A stretch of 64,000 bases of DNA from Candidatus Rokuibacteriota bacterium (GCA_003220495.1 QHSP01000023.1:1-64000), one strand, 5' to 3'; shown: positions 51,906 to 63,001, numbered from the stretch's first letter. Notes: a model not told the origin generated them from the letters alone. Program-made: numbers and translations.

Positions 51906-53369
51906 TCACCGCTTCCGCGGCGCGAGCCGGCGCTGGTGCGAGGGCAGGATGCCGAGCTCCTCACGGTACTTGGCGACCGTGCGCCGGGCGATCGTGAGAC
52001 CTCGCTTCTGCAGCGCCTGGGCGACCTCCTGGTCCGATTGCGGCTTCGCCGGGTCCTCCGCCGCCAGAAGATCCTGGATCATCTTCTTGACCGAGACCGA
52101 CGAGACCATCTCGCCGTCGCCGGACGCGATCCCGCTGTGGAAGAAGAACTTCAGCTCGAACAGTCCCTGCGGGGTCTCGACGTACTTGTTCGTCGTCACG
52201 CGGCTGATCGTCGACTCGTGCATGCCGATGTCCTCGCCGACATCCCGCAAGGACAGCGGCCGCAGGTGGGGCAGGCCGCGGTCGAGGAAATCGCGCTGGA
52301 ACTTGACGATCGACTGCGTGACTTTGCGGAGGGTGCGCTGCCGCTGGTCGACGCTCTTGATCAGCCACAGCGCCGAGCGCAGCTTCTGCTCGACGTACTG
52401 CCGCGCCTCGTCGACGCCGGAGTTCTTCAGCAGCGAGCGATAGAGCGCGTTGACCCGCAACCGCGGGACGCCGTCCTCGTTGAGGACGATCGTGTACTCG
52501 TTGCCGAGCTTGTAGACGTACACGTCGGGCACGATGTAGCGCGAGTCGTTGCCGCCGAACCGCCGGCCCGGCTTCGGCTCGAGGCCCATGATTTCCTCGA
52601 CCGACTCCATGATCCGGTCGACCGAGAGCTTCATGGTCCGCGCGATGTCCGGGTAGCGCCGACGGCTCAGGTCGTCGAAATGGACCTCGATGATCTCGAC
52701 CGAGACCGGATCCGGGAGCGGGTCGCGCTGGAGCTGGAGCAGGAGACACTCCTGGATGTTCCGCGCCGCCACGCCCGGCGGATCGAAGCCCTGGACGAGC
52801 GTGAGGACCTTGTTGACCTCCTCGGCGGTGACGCTGCAGCGCTGCGCGAGCTCCTCGAGCTCGGCGCGCAGGTAGCCGTCGTCGTCGAGGTTGCCGATGA
52901 TCTCGGCCCCGATACGCCGGACGGCCGGATCCTCCGTCGCGAAGCGGAGCTGCTCGTCGAGATGGTCGGTCAGCGAGACCTGGTTCCGGACGACGTTCTC
53001 GAACGGCAGGTCCTCGCGATCCTCCTGGGAGACGAGCGAGCGCTCCTCGTGGTCGTCGTCGGCCGACATCACCGCGGTGAAATCGAACGGCAGCTCGTCC
53101 GTCTGGCGCTCGGTAGTCGGCGGCGCCTCCGTCGTCAGCTGCTCCACCGTCGGCGCCGGCGGGGTGTCGGCGGTGACCGGCGCGTCGGCGGGGGTCTCCG
53201 GCGTGTCGGGCGTGACCTCTTCGAGCAGTGGATTCTCGAGCAGCTCTTTCTGGACGACTTCCTGGAGCTCGAGCGTGGAGAGCTGCAGCAGCTGGATGGC
53301 CTGCTGCAGGAGCGGAGTCATGACGACCCGCTGGCTCTGCCGTAACGAGAGGCGCGCCTCCATGGCCAT
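51906..53369 (-). CDS. rpoN: RNA polymerase sigma-54 factor
   Basis: Sigma-54, needed for -24/-12 promoters and dependent on AAA+ enhancer-binding activators. The 487-aa protein has the Gln/Leu-rich region I (LSLRQSQRVVMTPLLQQAIQ), an acidic Pro/Thr-rich region II (about 50-95), the core-binding domain, a helix-turn-helix and the RpoN box ARRTVAKYREELGI near the C terminus. It sits between lptB and hpf, the conserved arrangement. A candidate sigma-54 promoter lies at 32434. No enhancer-binding activator gene is in the window. Confidence 0.97.
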   Translation of the reverse strand: MAMEARLSLRQSQRVVMTPLLQQAIQLLQLSTLELQEVVQKELLENPLLEEVTPDTPETPADAPVTADTPPAPTVEQLTTEAPPTTERQTDELPFDFTAVMSADDDHEERSLVSQEDREDLPFENVVRNQVSLTDHLDEQLRFATEDPAVRRIGAEIIGNLDDDGYLRAELEELAQRCSVTAEEVNKVLTLVQGFDPPGVAARNIQECLLLQLQRDPLPDPVSVEIIEVHFDDLSRRRYPDIARTMKLSVDRIMESVEEIMGLEPKPGRRFGGNDSRYIVPDVYVYKLGNEYTIVLNEDGVPRLRVNALYRSLLKNSGVDEARQYVEQKLRSALWLIKSVDQRQRTLRKVTQSIVKFQRDFLDRGLPHLRPLSLRDVGEDIGMHESTISRVTTNKYVETPQGLFELKFFFHSGIASGDGEMVSSVSVKKMIQDLLAAEDPAKPQSDQEVAQALQKRGLTIARRTVAKYREELGILPSHQRRLAPRKR

Positions 53370-53386
53370 GGGAGTCTTCGCCTCGC

Positions 53387-54109
53387 CTAGAGCGCGAACC
53401 GCTCGCCCAGGTAGATCTCCCGGGCCACGGGGTTGTGGGCGATCTCGGTGGCGGTGCCCGCCACCAGGATCTTGCCGTCGTAGAGGATGTACGCGCGGTC
53501 GGTGATCGCCAGGGTCTCCCGCACGTTGTGGTCGGTGATGAGGATGCCGATGCCGCGCTCGCGGAGCCGGCCGACGATCTCCTGGATGTCGCCGATCGCG
53601 ATCGGATCGATGCCGGTGAACGGCTCATCCAGCAGCAGGTACTGGGGCGAGGTCACGAGCGCGCGGGTGATCTCGAGCCGACGACGCTCACCCCCGGAGA
53701 GCGTGTAGGCCGGATACTGGGCCAGCGGTGTGAGATCCAGCTCGGCCAGGAGGTCGTGCGCCCGCTCGCGCCGCTCGTCGCGCGTCAGGTCGAGCGTCTC
53801 GAGAATCGCGAGGAGGTTTTCTTCGACCGTGAGCTTTCGGAACACCGACGACTCCTGCGGAAGATAGCCGACGCCCATCCGGCATCGCTGGTACATCGGG
53901 AGCGCTGTGATCTCCTGGCCTTCGAGGAAGATGCGGCCGCCGTCCGCGGGCAAGAGGCCGACCATCATGTAGAACGACGTCGTCTTCCCCGCGCCGTTCG
54001 GACCGAGCAGGCCGACGATCTCGCCGCGCTGGATGTCGAGCGAGACGGAGTCGACGACCTTCCGGGTCTTGAACCACTTCATCAACCCCTGCGCCACCAG
54101 GCCTTCCAT
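53387..54109 (-). CDS. lptB: LPS export ABC transporter ATPase
   Basis: Cytoplasmic ATPase that powers LPS extraction with LptF, LptG and LptC. The 240-aa protein has Walker [11 protein letters not shown]-loop YLPQESSVF, signature [11 protein letters not shown], Walker [12 protein letters not shown] and H-loop ITDHN. The Gln-Glu-Ser-Ser-Val-Phe-Arg segment is characteristic of LptB. The ATG at 54109 lies 2 bases after the lptA stop; the longer track ORF reads through lptA in another frame. Confidence 0.96.
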   Translation of the reverse strand: MEGLVAQGLMKWFKTRKVVDSVSLDIQRGEIVGLLGPNGAGKTTSFYMMVGLLPADGGRIFLEGQEITALPMYQRCRMGVGYLPQESSVFRKLTVEENLLAILETLDLTRDERRERAHDLLAELDLTPLAQYPAYTLSGGERRRLEITRALVTSPQYLLLDEPFTGIDPIAIGDIQEIVGRLRERGIGILITDHNVRETLAITDRAYILYDGKILVAGTATEIAHNPVAREIYLGERFAL

Positions 54110-54111
54110 CG

Positions 54112-54720
54112 TCAGTTCTTGCAGACTTCGGCCGAGCGCCGAGGCGCCGGCTGGCCGTCTTGCTTGCTTTCGTTCTGGGAGTAGAAGATGCCCTTCACAC
54201 GCTCCTGCTTGCCGCCTTCCACGATCGTACGATCCTGCGCGACGTAGATCGTGATCGTGTCGCCGGACACGACGTTCTCGTCCTGCCAGACCCGCGCGTT
54301 GCCGATGAGCACCACCCGCTGATCGAGGTCGAAGTACTCCGCGCGCTGGGCCGTGCCGGTCCGGCAGTCCTTGGTGATGATGCGGACCGACCCGGTCGAG
54401 ACCGTTCTCAGGACCCGGTCGCCCTTCTCGTCCATGTAGACCTCGACGCGATCGGCGTACTGCACGGAGTTGTCCCGCCGCGCCACGACGTTGCCGCTGA
54501 AGATGACGAGGCTCGCCTTTCCGAATCGCTCCATCTTGTCCGCGTCCACGGTCAGCGGCAGCGCGCCGTCGGTCTTGGCGTCCTTCGCCTTCGGCGTGAG
54601 GGACGACGCGGGCGGCGGCTGGACGGCGGGGGCTGCCGAAGTCTTCGGCGCCGACTGGCCGCCCGACACCGCGGGCGCCAGCACGAGCAGCAGCGCGGCA
54701 AGCAGCGGCCGCCACGTCAC
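54112..54720 (-). CDS. lptA: periplasmic LPS transport protein
   Basis: Periplasmic bridge protein carrying LPS from LptC to LptD. The 202-aa product has a signal peptide ([20 protein letters not shown]), a Pro/Ala-rich spacer and the OstA beta-jellyroll ([29 protein letters not shown]-like strands, [17 protein letters not shown]). The start overlaps the lptC stop by 4 bases, and lptB follows after 2 bases. Confidence 0.9.
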   Translation of the reverse strand: MTWRPLLAALLLVLAPAVSGGQSAPKTSAAPAVQPPPASSLTPKAKDAKTDGALPLTVDADKMERFGKASLVIFSGNVVARRDNSVQYADRVEVYMDEKGDRVLRTVSTGSVRIITKDCRTGTAQRAEYFDLDQRVVLIGNARVWQDENVVSGDTITIYVAQDRTIVEGGKQERVKGIFYSQNESKQDGQPAPRRSAEVCKN

Positions 54721-55271
54721 CGGCGGTCCTCGGTGAAAACTGCGTGGACGCGTCCGCTCAAGGTCGTGTACTCCTCGGCCATTCGCACCTCGAGCGCCGA
54801 GCCGTCGGCGACTGCGCCCCCGCGCGAGAGCCGCACCGGCTCGTCCGTCCAGAGTCGCTTCTCGGAGCCCGTCCAGCGGAGGACGTTCGTTTCCAGGCGC
54901 ACGCCGTCGCTCGAGGTGAGCACGACGTTTTTCCGGATTTCCAGATTCTTCGTGGCCTGGAACAGGTCGCCTTCTTCGCCCACGATCGTCCAGGAGCGAT
55001 CGCGCTCGAACACGTCGACCGCGATCGCGCGGAGCGCCGTGCGCCCCTCGGCCTCGAAGATCAGGGCCTGCGCAGCCTTGAGCCTCCAGCGCACGCCGGC
55101 GGTCACCTCTTCGATCTGGGCTTCCTTGATCCGGAGGTCGGCGCTCGAGGCGACCGAGCCGGCCGTCTCGGTAGGCGGCATCCGGCTCTTCGCGATCAAG
55201 GTGCCGGCAACCGCCAGGACGAAGACGACGACCATTCCTAGAATCGCCGCCGCCGCGAATCGCGTTCTCAT
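54717..55271 (-). CDS. lptC: LPS export system protein LptC
   Basis: Bitopic inner-membrane protein of 184 aa that receives LPS from the permease. The N-terminal helix is [21 protein letters not shown], followed by a periplasmic beta-jellyroll ([34 protein letters not shown]). The track ORF starts 20 codons earlier; the ATG at 55271, with GGAG close upstream, puts the helix at the N terminus as in the family. It overlaps lptA by 4 bases. kdsC, often found just before it, is missing. Confidence 0.88.
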   Translation of the reverse strand: MRTRFAAAAILGMVVVFVLAVAGTLIAKSRMPPTETAGSVASSADLRIKEAQIEEVTAGVRWRLKAAQALIFEAEGRTALRAIAVDVFERDRSWTIVGEEGDLFQATKNLEIRKNVVLTSSDGVRLETNVLRWTGSEKRLWTDEPVRLSRGGAVADGSALEVRMAEEYTTLSGRVHAVFTEDRR

Positions 55272-55368
55272 CACTCCATCGATTCTAAAGGGAAGTCGGA
55301 CCGGAGTGCAATTTCGATACCACGCTACCACAGACTCCGGGCTCGAAAAAGGGGAAACACCCTGAAAA

Positions 55369-56349
55369 CTATACGATCTTCGCCCTGAGTATGTCGTGCA
55401 GGTGGATCAGGCCGACGGGCCGACGGGCCTCGTCCACGATGACCAAGCTGGTTATTTGCCAGGTTTCCATCACCTCTAGTGCCTTGGAAGCCAGGTCCTC
55501 GGCGCGGATCGTTTTGGGCTCGGCGCTCGCCATCTGGCCCGCGGAGAGATCGTCGATGGATCGACCGGTCAGGTGGAGCCTCCGGAGGTCGCCGTCGGTG
55601 ATGACCCCGGCGAGCCGGCCGGCCCCGTCGATGACCGTGGTCATGCCCTTGCGTTTCTGTGTCATCTCGACGATGACCTCCCGGAGCGGTGTGCTCTCCG
55701 GGACCACGGGGACGGCGTCCCCGGTGAGCATGAGATCCGAGACGCGGAAGAGGGCGCGCCAGCCGAGCGAGCCGCGGGGGTGCAGCGCCGCGTAGTCCTC
55801 CGGGCGGAGCCCACGGAGCTCGAGGAGCGCCAGCGCCAGAGCATCGCCGACGGCCAGCGCGGCCGTGGTGCTCGACGTGGGCGCCAGATTCATCGGGCAC
55901 GCCTCTTCGGGTACGCTGACGTCGAGCACGACCTCGCACTGACGCGCCAGGGACGAGGTGGGATTGCCCGTCAGCAGCACGATGGGCACCCCCAGTCGCT
56001 TGAGCGGCGGAAGGATCGCCAGCACCTCGTCCGTCTCTCCGGAGTTCGACAGCGCCAGCACGACGTCGCCGCGCGCGACCATCCCGAGATCGCCGTGGAC
56101 CCCTTCGGCCGGATGGAGGAAGTGGGCGGGGGTTCCGGTCGAGGCGAGCGTCGCGGCGATCTTGCGGCCGATCAGCCCCGACTTGCCCATCCCGGTGACG
56201 ATCACTCGCCCGCTGCAGCCGCGCAGGAGCTCGACCGCGCGCTCGAAGCGCTCGTCGAGCCTGGGGATGAGCCCGAGGATCGCCTCGGCCTCGATGCGCA
56301 GCACCCGCTCGGCCAGGCGCCGGAGGTCCGGTTTCTTCTCTGCGCTCAC
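55369..56349 (-). CDS. kdsD: D-arabinose 5-phosphate isomerase
   Basis: Converts ribulose-5-P to arabinose-5-P, the first step of KDO synthesis. The 326-aa protein has an N-terminal SIS domain ([45 protein letters not shown]) and a C-terminal pair of CBS domains ([46 protein letters not shown]), the usual KdsD/KpsF layout. GTG start overlapping the kdsA stop (GTGA). Confidence 0.95.
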   Translation of the reverse strand: MSAEKKPDLRRLAERVLRIEAEAILGLIPRLDERFERAVELLRGCSGRVIVTGMGKSGLIGRKIAATLASTGTPAHFLHPAEGVHGDLGMVARGDVVLALSNSGETDEVLAILPPLKRLGVPIVLLTGNPTSSLARQCEVVLDVSVPEEACPMNLAPTSSTTAALAVGDALALALLELRGLRPEDYAALHPRGSLGWRALFRVSDLMLTGDAVPVVPESTPLREVIVEMTQKRKGMTTVIDGAGRLAGVITDGDLRRLHLTGRSIDDLSAGQMASAEPKTIRAEDLASKALEVMETWQITSLVIVDEARRPVGLIHLHDILRAKIV

Positions 56350-57188
56350 GAATGAGCCGCCGCGCCGATGGCGCCGAGCTGTCCCAGGAGTCGCGGCAGA
56401 TCGTCGATGCGCAGCATGTTCGGCCCATCCGAGAGCGAACGCCCGTCGGGCAAGGTGCGATCGGGATCCTCGTGCATCTCCATGAAGAGCGCGTCGACGC
56501 CGAACGCGACCGCGGCGCGCGCCAGCGCGGGCACGTACTCGCGCTCGCCGCCGGAGCGGTCTCCGGCTCCGCCGGGCAGCTGCACGGAGTGCGTCGCATC
56601 GAAGACGATCGGGTATCCGAAGGCACGCATGATGGCGAGACCGCGCATATCGACGACGAGATTATTGTAGCCGAAGCTCGTGCCCCGCTCGGTCAACAGA
56701 ATGGCCTCGTTGCCCTTCGAGAGGATCTTGTCGACGACGTTCTTCATGTCGCGGGGGGCCACGAACTGCCCCTTCTTGACGTTCACGGGCTTGCCCGTCG
56801 CCGCCGCCGCGAGGATCAGGTCGGTCTGGCGGCAGAGGAACGCCGGAATCTGGATCACGTCGAGAACCTCGGCGGCGGGATCCACCTCGCTGACCTGGTG
56901 GACGTCCGAGAGCACCGGAACGCGGAGCGTGTCACGCACCCTGCGGAGGATCCGGAGCCCTTCGACGAGCCCCGGCCCGCGGTAGCTGTTGACCGACGAG
57001 CGGTTCGCCTTGTCGTAGGACGATTTGTAGATGAACGGCACCCGACAGTCGGCCGCGATCGTGGCCAGACGCTCGGCGGTCATCAACGCGTGCCGCTCGT
57101 TCTCGATGGCGCAGGGGCCCCCGATGAGGACGAGCGGCCCGCCGCCGCCGATCGTGAGGGAGCCGACCGCGACCGCACGCGTGGTCAT
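56346..57188 (-). CDS. kdsA: 3-deoxy-8-phosphooctulonate synthase, metal-dependent type
   Basis: Condenses arabinose-5-P and phosphoenolpyruvate to KDO-8-phosphate. The 280-aa TIM barrel has [14 protein letters not shown], whose Cys marks the metal-requiring class II enzymes such as that of Aquifex. [27 protein letters not shown] and [15 protein letters not shown] follow. The ATG overlaps the pyrG stop (ATGA); CTP from PyrG is the cosubstrate for activating KDO later. Confidence 0.96.
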   Translation of the reverse strand: MTTRAVAVGSLTIGGGGPLVLIGGPCAIENERHALMTAERLATIAADCRVPFIYKSSYDKANRSSVNSYRGPGLVEGLRILRRVRDTLRVPVLSDVHQVSEVDPAAEVLDVIQIPAFLCRQTDLILAAAATGKPVNVKKGQFVAPRDMKNVVDKILSKGNEAILLTERGTSFGYNNLVVDMRGLAIMRAFGYPIVFDATHSVQLPGGAGDRSGGEREYVPALARAAVAFGVDALFMEMHEDPDRTLPDGRSLSDGPNMLRIDDLPRLLGQLGAIGAAAHS

Positions 57189-58792
57189 GGCGCGGCGTGC
57201 TCGAGCGCGGCCTTGACGAACCCGGCGAAGAGCGGATGCGGCTCCCACGGCCGCGAGCGGAACTCGGGATGGAACTGACCGGCGACGAAGTACGGATGCT
57301 CGGGGATCTCGATGATCTCGACCAGCTGCTTCTCGGCCCAGATCCCGGAGATGCGCAGGCCCGTCTTCTCGAGGCGCGGGAGATAGTCGTTGTTCACCTC
57401 GTACCGGTGGCGATGACGCTCCTGGATGATCCCCTGCCCGTAGAGCCGCGAGGCCAGGCTGCCCTCGCCCAGGACGATCGGATAGAGCCCCAGTCGCATC
57501 GTGCCGCCCTTGTCGGCGAGCCCGCGCTGCTCGGGAAGGAGGTCGATCACCAGATGCGGCGCCGACGAGTCGAACTCCGAGGAGCTCGCGCCGCGCAGAC
57601 CGCAGACGTTGCGGGCGTATTCGATGACCGCGCACTGCATGCCCAGGCAGATCCCGAGGTACGGCACGCGCTGCTCGCGCGCGTAGCGGACCGCCTCGAT
57701 CTTGCCCTGGATTCCCCGGTCGCCGAAGCCGCCGGGCACGAGGATGCCGTGGACGCCCGTGAACTGCGCCTCGGCGCCGTCGCGCTCGATGTGCTCGGCG
57801 TCGACCCACTGCACGTCCACGCGCGCCTCGTTGGCGATGCCGCCGTGGGCGAGCGCTTCCACGAGGCTCTTGTAGGAATCCTTCAGCTCGACGTACTTAC
57901 CGACCACCGCGATGCGCGTCTCGAGCAGCGGCGACTTCACCCGACGCACCACGGCCTCCCAGCGCGACAGGTCGATTCGCCTCGGCTCGAGGCCGAGGAG
58001 CTTCACGATGATCTCGTCGAGCCCCTCGCGGTGGAAGTTCAGCGGCACCTCGTAGATCGTCTCGACGTCCTTGGCGGTGATGACGGCCTCTTCCTCGACG
58101 TCGCAGAAGAGCGCGATCTTCGACTTGATGCCGGGCGGCAGATAGCGGTCCGTGCGACAGAGCAGGACGTCCGGCTGGATCCCGATCGCCCGCAGCTCCT
58201 TGACCGAGTGCTGCGTGGCCTTGGTCTTCAGCTCGGAGGCCGCCTGCATGTACGGCACGAGGGTCAGGTGCACGTAGATGACGTTCTCGCGTCCGACGTC
58301 CTTCCTGAACTGGCGGACGGCCTCCAGGAACGGGAGCCCCTCGATGTCGCCGACGGTGCCGCCGACCTCGACGATGACCACGTCGGTGTCGCGCGAGACC
58401 TTGCGGATGGACGCCTTGATCTCGTCGGTGATGTGGGGAATCACCTGGACGGTCCGTCCGAGGTAGTCCCCGCGGCGCTCCTTCTGGATGACCGAGTAGT
58501 AGACCTTGCCGGTCGTCACGTTGTGGTCGCGCGTCACCCGGCTCGAGGTGAACCGCTCGTAGTGGCCCAGATCCAGGTCGGTCTCGCCCCCGTCGTCGGT
58601 CACGAAGACCTCGCCGTGCTGGTAGGGGCTCATGGTCCCCGCGTCCACGTTGATGTACGGATCCATCTTCTGCAGCGTCACGCGGAAGCCGCGTGCCTCC
58701 AGCAGCGCGCCGATCGAGGCCGCCGCCAGACCCTTGCCAAGGGACGACACGACGCCGCCGGTCACGAAGATGTATTTCGGCGCCAAACTCAT
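57185..58792 (-). CDS. pyrG: CTP synthase
   Basis: Aminates UTP to CTP using glutamine and ATP. The 535-aa protein has the N-terminal synthetase domain ([45 protein letters not shown]) and a C-terminal glutamine amidotransferase domain ([17 protein letters not shown] with the nucleophile Cys, FHPEF). The ATG at 58792 overlaps the stop of the upstream gene (ATGA) and gives the standard N terminus. An in-frame ATG six codons earlier is possible but is not needed. Confidence 0.96.
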   Translation of the reverse strand: MSLAPKYIFVTGGVVSSLGKGLAAASIGALLEARGFRVTLQKMDPYINVDAGTMSPYQHGEVFVTDDGGETDLDLGHYERFTSSRVTRDHNVTTGKVYYSVIQKERRGDYLGRTVQVIPHITDEIKASIRKVSRDTDVVIVEVGGTVGDIEGLPFLEAVRQFRKDVGRENVIYVHLTLVPYMQAASELKTKATQHSVKELRAIGIQPDVLLCRTDRYLPPGIKSKIALFCDVEEEAVITAKDVETIYEVPLNFHREGLDEIIVKLLGLEPRRIDLSRWEAVVRRVKSPLLETRIAVVGKYVELKDSYKSLVEALAHGGIANEARVDVQWVDAEHIERDGAEAQFTGVHGILVPGGFGDRGIQGKIEAVRYAREQRVPYLGICLGMQCAVIEYARNVCGLRGASSSEFDSSAPHLVIDLLPEQRGLADKGGTMRLGLYPIVLGEGSLASRLYGQGIIQERHRHRYEVNNDYLPRLEKTGLRISGIWAEKQLVEIIEIPEHPYFVAGQFHPEFRSRPWEPHPLFAGFVKAALEHAAP

Positions 58793-60429
58793 CCTCCTCT
58801 CGCGATCCATTGTCGGACGTGCGCTTCTTCCATGGCCCGGCTCGCGAGCCTCCCGTCCAGCCGCGCGTCCCGCATCTCCGCCAGGACGCGCGCGACGGCG
58901 GGGCCGCGCGGGACCCCGAGCGCGACGACGTCGTCGCCGCTCAGGGAGACGATGCGCGGATCGAGGCCGGCGAACCAGTCGACCGCTTCGCGGACCTCGC
59001 GCTCGCCGGTGAGCCAGAGCCACGCGAGCTCGAGGGGCGCGCAGGCTCGAAGCTCGCGCGCGCGCTCGCTGGGCGCTCCGGCGGCCGCCAGGCGCGCGGC
59101 GAGCGCCCCGCCGTGGGCGTGCGCGCGCTCGAGGACGGCCAGCGGCCCGCCCGCGAACCCGAGCCTCGTGAAGAGCGCACCGGCCGCCGGCGGCGAGTCC
59201 GCCAGGGCGAGCGCCGCGAGCCCGACGGCGTCGACGTCGAGCCCGCGACCGCGGGCCCAGGCGAGCGCCTCGGGCAGCGCGCCGAGGCGGCGCCGGCTCG
59301 GCGTGGTGAACCGGTAGCCCGGGTCCAGCAGCCGGAAGGCACCCGAGCGCCCGAGCCGGAGGAGGATGGGTCCGGCCTGGGATTCGCTCAGGATCAGCTC
59401 GAGCTCGGCGGCGATTCGCTGACCGGAGAGCGCCGCGTAGGGAACGAGGCGCAGGGCCAGCGCCTGCGCGCGGGTCGTGGCGCCGTCGGGCGAGAGCCCG
59501 AGCCGCGCGGCGTATCGCGCCGCCCGGAAGATGCGAGTCGGATCCTCGACGTAGGAGAGCGGGTGCAGCACGCGGAGCCGGCGTCGCGCCAGGTCGAGCC
59601 GGCCCCCGAGCGGATCGATCAAGCCGAAATCGCGGGAGGCGAGCTCGATCGCCATCGCGTTGACCGTGAAGTCGCGCCGCCGCAGATCCGCGGCGATCCC
59701 CGCGGGCAGCACGCGCGGCAGCGCGCCCGGAGCCTCGTAGCGCTCCGAGCGTGACGTGGCCACGTCGATCCGCCCAAACCTCGGCGTGTCGACCGACGCG
59801 GTCAGGAATCGGTGGTGCTCGACGACGGAGCCGCCGAGCGCTCGAGCGAGATCGCGCGCGAGCACGCGGCCGTCGCCCTCGACGACGATGTCGAGATCGC
59901 GCCGAGCAGGCGTGGCGCCGCGCCACAGATCGCGGACGAGCCCGCCGACCAGGTACGCGCGGCCATCCTGCTCCTCGGCGATGCGGCCGATCGTCTCGAG
60001 CAGCTCTTGGACCTCTCCCGGCAGGCCACGGGTGACGCGGCCGGCCGCCGAGGCGTCGGCGAGCCGGACGCCGGCGGCGCGGCCGCTGACGGCGCCCGCG
60101 GCGCCTCGCGAGCCTCGTACCACGACGAGCGGCGCGCCGGCCGCGAGCAGGCGGCGGACCTTCGCCTCGCTCGCCGCCGGGTCGACGCCGGGCAACGCAC
60201 GCGAGAGCTGCGCCGCCCGGAGCGCGCCGAGACCGAGCGACGTCGCGCGGACGAGGTCGTCCCGCAGCACGTACGCCGCGCCGGCCGCGATCACGCCGGC
60301 GTTCCGCTTGCGCGCGAGCACGAGCGCCTCGGCCACGCCGACGCCGGCGGGCGCCGCCGCGACCGCGACGTCGACGAGGTCGGTCGCCGCAAGACTGACC
60401 TGGGGGTACACGTGAGCCCGCTTTGCCAT
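58789..60429 (-). CDS. CCA-adding enzyme/poly(A) polymerase family nucleotidyltransferase
   Basis: A 546-aa class II nucleotidyltransferase. The head domain has [13 protein letters not shown], then [12 protein letters not shown] with the catalytic Asp pair, and [13 protein letters not shown]. The neck is [16 protein letters not shown], with a helical C-terminal body after it. About 130 residues precede the head and look like CBS-type remnants. Related large enzymes in other phyla carry DHH and CBS domains there, but the DHH part is absent. It should add CCA (or A) to tRNA 3' ends. Overlap with pyrG is 4 bases. Confidence 0.85.
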   Translation of the reverse strand: MAKRAHVYPQVSLAATDLVDVAVAAAPAGVGVAEALVLARKRNAGVIAAGAAYVLRDDLVRATSLGLGALRAAQLSRALPGVDPAASEAKVRRLLAAGAPLVVVRGSRGAAGAVSGRAAGVRLADASAAGRVTRGLPGEVQELLETIGRIAEEQDGRAYLVGGLVRDLWRGATPARRDLDIVVEGDGRVLARDLARALGGSVVEHHRFLTASVDTPRFGRIDVATSRSERYEAPGALPRVLPAGIAADLRRRDFTVNAMAIELASRDFGLIDPLGGRLDLARRRLRVLHPLSYVEDPTRIFRAARYAARLGLSPDGATTRAQALALRLVPYAALSGQRIAAELELILSESQAGPILLRLGRSGAFRLLDPGYRFTTPSRRRLGALPEALAWARGRGLDVDAVGLAALALADSPPAAGALFTRLGFAGGPLAVLERAHAHGGALAARLAAAGAPSERARELRACAPLELAWLWLTGEREVREAVDWFAGLDPRIVSLSGDDVVALGVPRGPAVARVLAEMRDARLDGRLASRAMEEAHVRQWIARGG

Positions 60430-60431
60430 GC

Positions 60432-61316
60432 TCACGCCCGTGGGTGGAAGCGCCGGTACATTTGCAGCAGGGTCGCCGACGGCAGGTGCGTGTAGATCTG
60501 CGTCGTCGCGATGTCGGCGTGACCGAGCATGGCCTGGATCGAGCGCAGATCGGCGCCGCCTTCGAGCAGATGGCTCGCGAACGAATGCCGCAGGACGTGA
60601 GGCGAGATGCGCTGGCGGAGACCGGCCCGCGTGGCGGCGTGCCGCACGATCGTCCACAGCGACTGGCGCGAGAGGCGCCCCCCGCGCGGGTTCACGAACA
60701 GGCGGCCGCTGTCGCGGACGCGCGTGTACAGGGCGCGGACGTCCCGGAGGTAGCGGCTCACCCACTGCGTCGCTTCGCCGCCGACGGGAACGAGGCGCTG
60801 CTTCTGGCCCTTTCCCGTGCACACCACGTAGCCCGCGCTCAGGTTGACGTCGTCCAGGGTCAGGCCGAGACACTCGGAAGCGCGCATGCCCGTGGCGTAC
60901 AGGAGCTCGAGCACGGCGCGGTCCCGCACGCCGCGCGGCCCGCTCAGGTCCGGCGACTCGACGAGCGCCGCGATGACCTCGCGCGACAGCGTCCGCGGAA
61001 GCGCCCGCGCGCGCCGCGGTGTTTCGAGATGCTCGGTGGGATCGCGTCGCAGCGCGCCCTCGCGAACCAGATGCCGGTAGAGACCGCGGAGCGCCGAGAT
61101 ACGTCGCGCGACGCTCGCCGGGCGCAGGCCGCGGGTGCGCAGACGCTCCAGGTATCCGACGATGTCGTCGGGCCCGGCGCGGCGCAGACTGCGGTGGTGA
61201 TCGTGGAGGAACTGGGTGAAGTCGGCGAGATCGCGGCGGTAGGCACTGAGAGTATTTCGGGAGGCCCCCCTCTCTGCCTGGAGGGCGCCGAGATACTCGA
61301 CTACCGCATCGGTCAT
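60432..61316 (-). CDS. xerD: site-specific tyrosine recombinase XerD-like
   Basis: A 294-aa tyrosine recombinase that resolves chromosome dimers at dif. The N-terminal SAM-like core-binding domain ([23 protein letters not shown]) is followed by the catalytic domain, with Arg in [12 protein letters not shown], His-x-x-Arg in [13 protein letters not shown], His in [11 protein letters not shown] and the nucleophile Tyr in IYTHL. The housekeeping context, full length and lack of neighbouring mobile genes indicate a Xer protein, not an integrase. XerC and XerD cannot be firmly separated by eye. The ATG at 61316 was chosen within a much longer frame. Confidence 0.88.
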   Translation of the reverse strand: MTDAVVEYLGALQAERGASRNTLSAYRRDLADFTQFLHDHHRSLRRAGPDDIVGYLERLRTRGLRPASVARRISALRGLYRHLVREGALRRDPTEHLETPRRARALPRTLSREVIAALVESPDLSGPRGVRDRAVLELLYATGMRASECLGLTLDDVNLSAGYVVCTGKGQKQRLVPVGGEATQWVSRYLRDVRALYTRVRDSGRLFVNPRGGRLSRQSLWTIVRHAATRAGLRQRISPHVLRHSFASHLLEGGADLRSIQAMLGHADIATTQIYTHLPSATLLQMYRRFHPRA

Positions 61317-61332
61317 AGAGTGACCACGTCGG

Positions 61333-61341
61333 ATTCTATCA
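61333..61341 (-). promoter_or_regulatory. extended -10 promoter before xerD
   Basis: On the minus strand TGATAGAAT matches the extended -10 (TGnTATAAT) with 5 of 6 core bases; no good -35 is present. The predicted start leaves a leader of only about 10 bases before the xerD ATG. It may drive the run from xerD through cca, pyrG, kdsA, kdsD and the lpt genes to rapZ. Confidence 0.35.
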
Positions 61342-61402
61342 CGACGCTCGGCAATCGAGAAGGGCGCGCGCGAGTGCGACGCGCGTCGTGGATCGCGTCG
61401 CG

Positions 61403-63001
61403 TCAGAGCGCGGCGTCGCGCTCGCGCCGACGGGCGAGGCCGAGGAGCGCGGTGCGCTCGGAGATGCCGAGCGCCGCGCTGGCGGCCCAGAAAGCTCCGG
61501 TGCCGGCCGCGATCGTCGCCGCGAGCCACGCCGCGTCGACCACGAATGACGGGTGCGGCGGCCACCACGCGAGCGCGAGCCAGCACAGCGCCGCGAGCGG
61601 CGCCGATGCCAGCAGCGTTCTCGCCGCGCCGTCGACGAGCGCGCGCCCGCCGAGTCGGCCGAGCCGCAGCCGCGCGATCACCAGGAGCGCCAGCAGATTC
61701 ACGTAGGCGCCGACCGATGCGGCGCCGGCGAGGCCGGCGTGGCCGAGCGGTCCCATCAGCGCGAGGGCCGCCACGACGTTGGCGACGATCGAGACGATCC
61801 CCCATCGGACGGCCGTGGCGGCCTCGCTCCGCGCGTAGAAGGTCTGCGCCACGATGCGCGAGCCGGCGAAGCCGGCGAGGCCGACCGCGTACCACGCGAG
61901 CGCCTCCGCAGTGGCCGCGGTCTCCGCCGGACCGAACCGGCCGCGCTCGAACAGCACGCGCACGATCGGCGTGCGCAGCGCCACCAGGCCGACGGTGGCC
62001 GGCACCGACACGTAGAGCGCGAGGCGGAGGGCGAAGTTCAACGTGTCCGCCAGCGCGCGGTCGTCCCGGGCCGCCGCGTGGCGCGACATCACCGGCAGCG
62101 AGGCCGAAGCGAGCGCGATCCCGAACACGCCGAGCGGGAACTCCATCACGCGGTCGGCGTAGTAGAGATACGAGATCGAGCCCAGCGGTAGCAGCGAGGC
62201 GAGCAAGGTGTTGACGAACACCATCAGCTGCACCGCCGCCAGGCCGAAGACCGCCGGCAGCAGGAGCCGCGTGATCCTCCTGATCGCCGGGTGGCGGAGG
62301 TCGCGCGAGGGCATCACCAGGAGCCCGCACGCTGAGAGGGTTGGCACCTGCACGACGAGCTGCCCGACGCCGCCCGCGAGCACGCCGATCGCCAGCGAGA
62401 CGATCGGCTGATCGAGATAACGCGGGAGCAGCACGACGGCGACGATCATCCCGACGTTGAGCACCGCCGGGCCGATCGCGCTCGCGAAAAACCGCCCCTG
62501 CGAGTTGAGGACGCCCGTGGCCATCGCGGCGAGCCCGACGAGGATCAAGTACGGAAACATGATCCGCGTCAGCGACACCGCCAGCGAGGCCTGCGCCGGA
62601 TCGTTCATGAAGCCCGGCGCGATCGCCTGGAGGATGGCGGGCGCGAACAGGATGCCGAGCACCGTGGTCACCGTCAGCGCCAGGAGCGAAAGCCCGAGGA
62701 CGGCGCGCAGCATGCGATGGAGCTCGGGCCGATCCTCGCGCGCCATGTAGTCGGTGAAGACCGGGATCATCGCGGTGGACAGCGCGCCTTCGGCGAGGAG
62801 CCGCCGGAGGATGTTGGGGATGCGGAAGGCCACGAAGAACGCGTCGGTGACGGGCCCGGCGCCGAAGGCCCTCGCGACGACCATGTCTCGCACGAACCCG
62901 AGGAGCCGGCTCAGCAGGGTCGCGCCGGCGATGCCGCCGAGCGCCTGGACGACCTGCCCCTCGCTCGCGCTCACCTTGAAATTCCTCGGCCCCTGCGGCA
63001 T
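61403..63001 (-). CDS. murJ: lipid II flippase MurJ
   Basis: MOP-superfamily integral membrane protein of 532 aa with about 14 hydrophobic helices. It flips lipid II for peptidoglycan synthesis. Family landmarks are the N-terminal GGIAGATLLSRLLGFVRDMVVARAFGAG, TDAFFVAFRIPNILRRLLAEGALSTAMIPVF and the conserved charged residues in the first helices (LSRLLGFVRD). The track ORF begins 23 codons upstream; the ATG at 63001 is the nearest plausible start, although it has no clear ribosome site. Divergent from rpsT, 47 bases apart. Confidence 0.93.
   Translation of the reverse strand: MPQGPRNFKVSASEGQVVQALGGIAGATLLSRLLGFVRDMVVARAFGAGPVTDAFFVAFRIPNILRRLLAEGALSTAMIPVFTDYMAREDRPELHRMLRAVLGLSLLALTVTTVLGILFAPAILQAIAPGFMNDPAQASLAVSLTRIMFPYLILVGLAAMATGVLNSQGRFFASAIGPAVLNVGMIVAVVLLPRYLDQPIVSLAIGVLAGGVGQLVVQVPTLSACGLLVMPSRDLRHPAIRRITRLLLPAVFGLAAVQLMVFVNTLLASLLPLGSISYLYYADRVMEFPLGVFGIALASASLPVMSRHAAARDDRALADTLNFALRLALYVSVPATVGLVALRTPIVRVLFERGRFGPAETAATAEALAWYAVGLAGFAGSRIVAQTFYARSEAATAVRWGIVSIVANVVAALALMGPLGHAGLAGAASVGAYVNLLALLVIARLRLGRLGGRALVDGAARTLLASAPLAALCWLALAWWPPHPSFVVDAAWLAATIAAGTGAFWAASAALGISERTALLGLARRRERDAAL

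Noticed and set aside
57197-59317. 706-aa plus-strand ORF opposite pyrG and the CCA enzyme
   Set aside because: Antisense shadow; the minus-strand genes are full length with conserved motifs.
60432-61316. Integrase of a mobile element
   Set aside because: Full-length Xer-type recombinase embedded in housekeeping genes, with no tRNA attachment site, excisionase or phage genes nearby.
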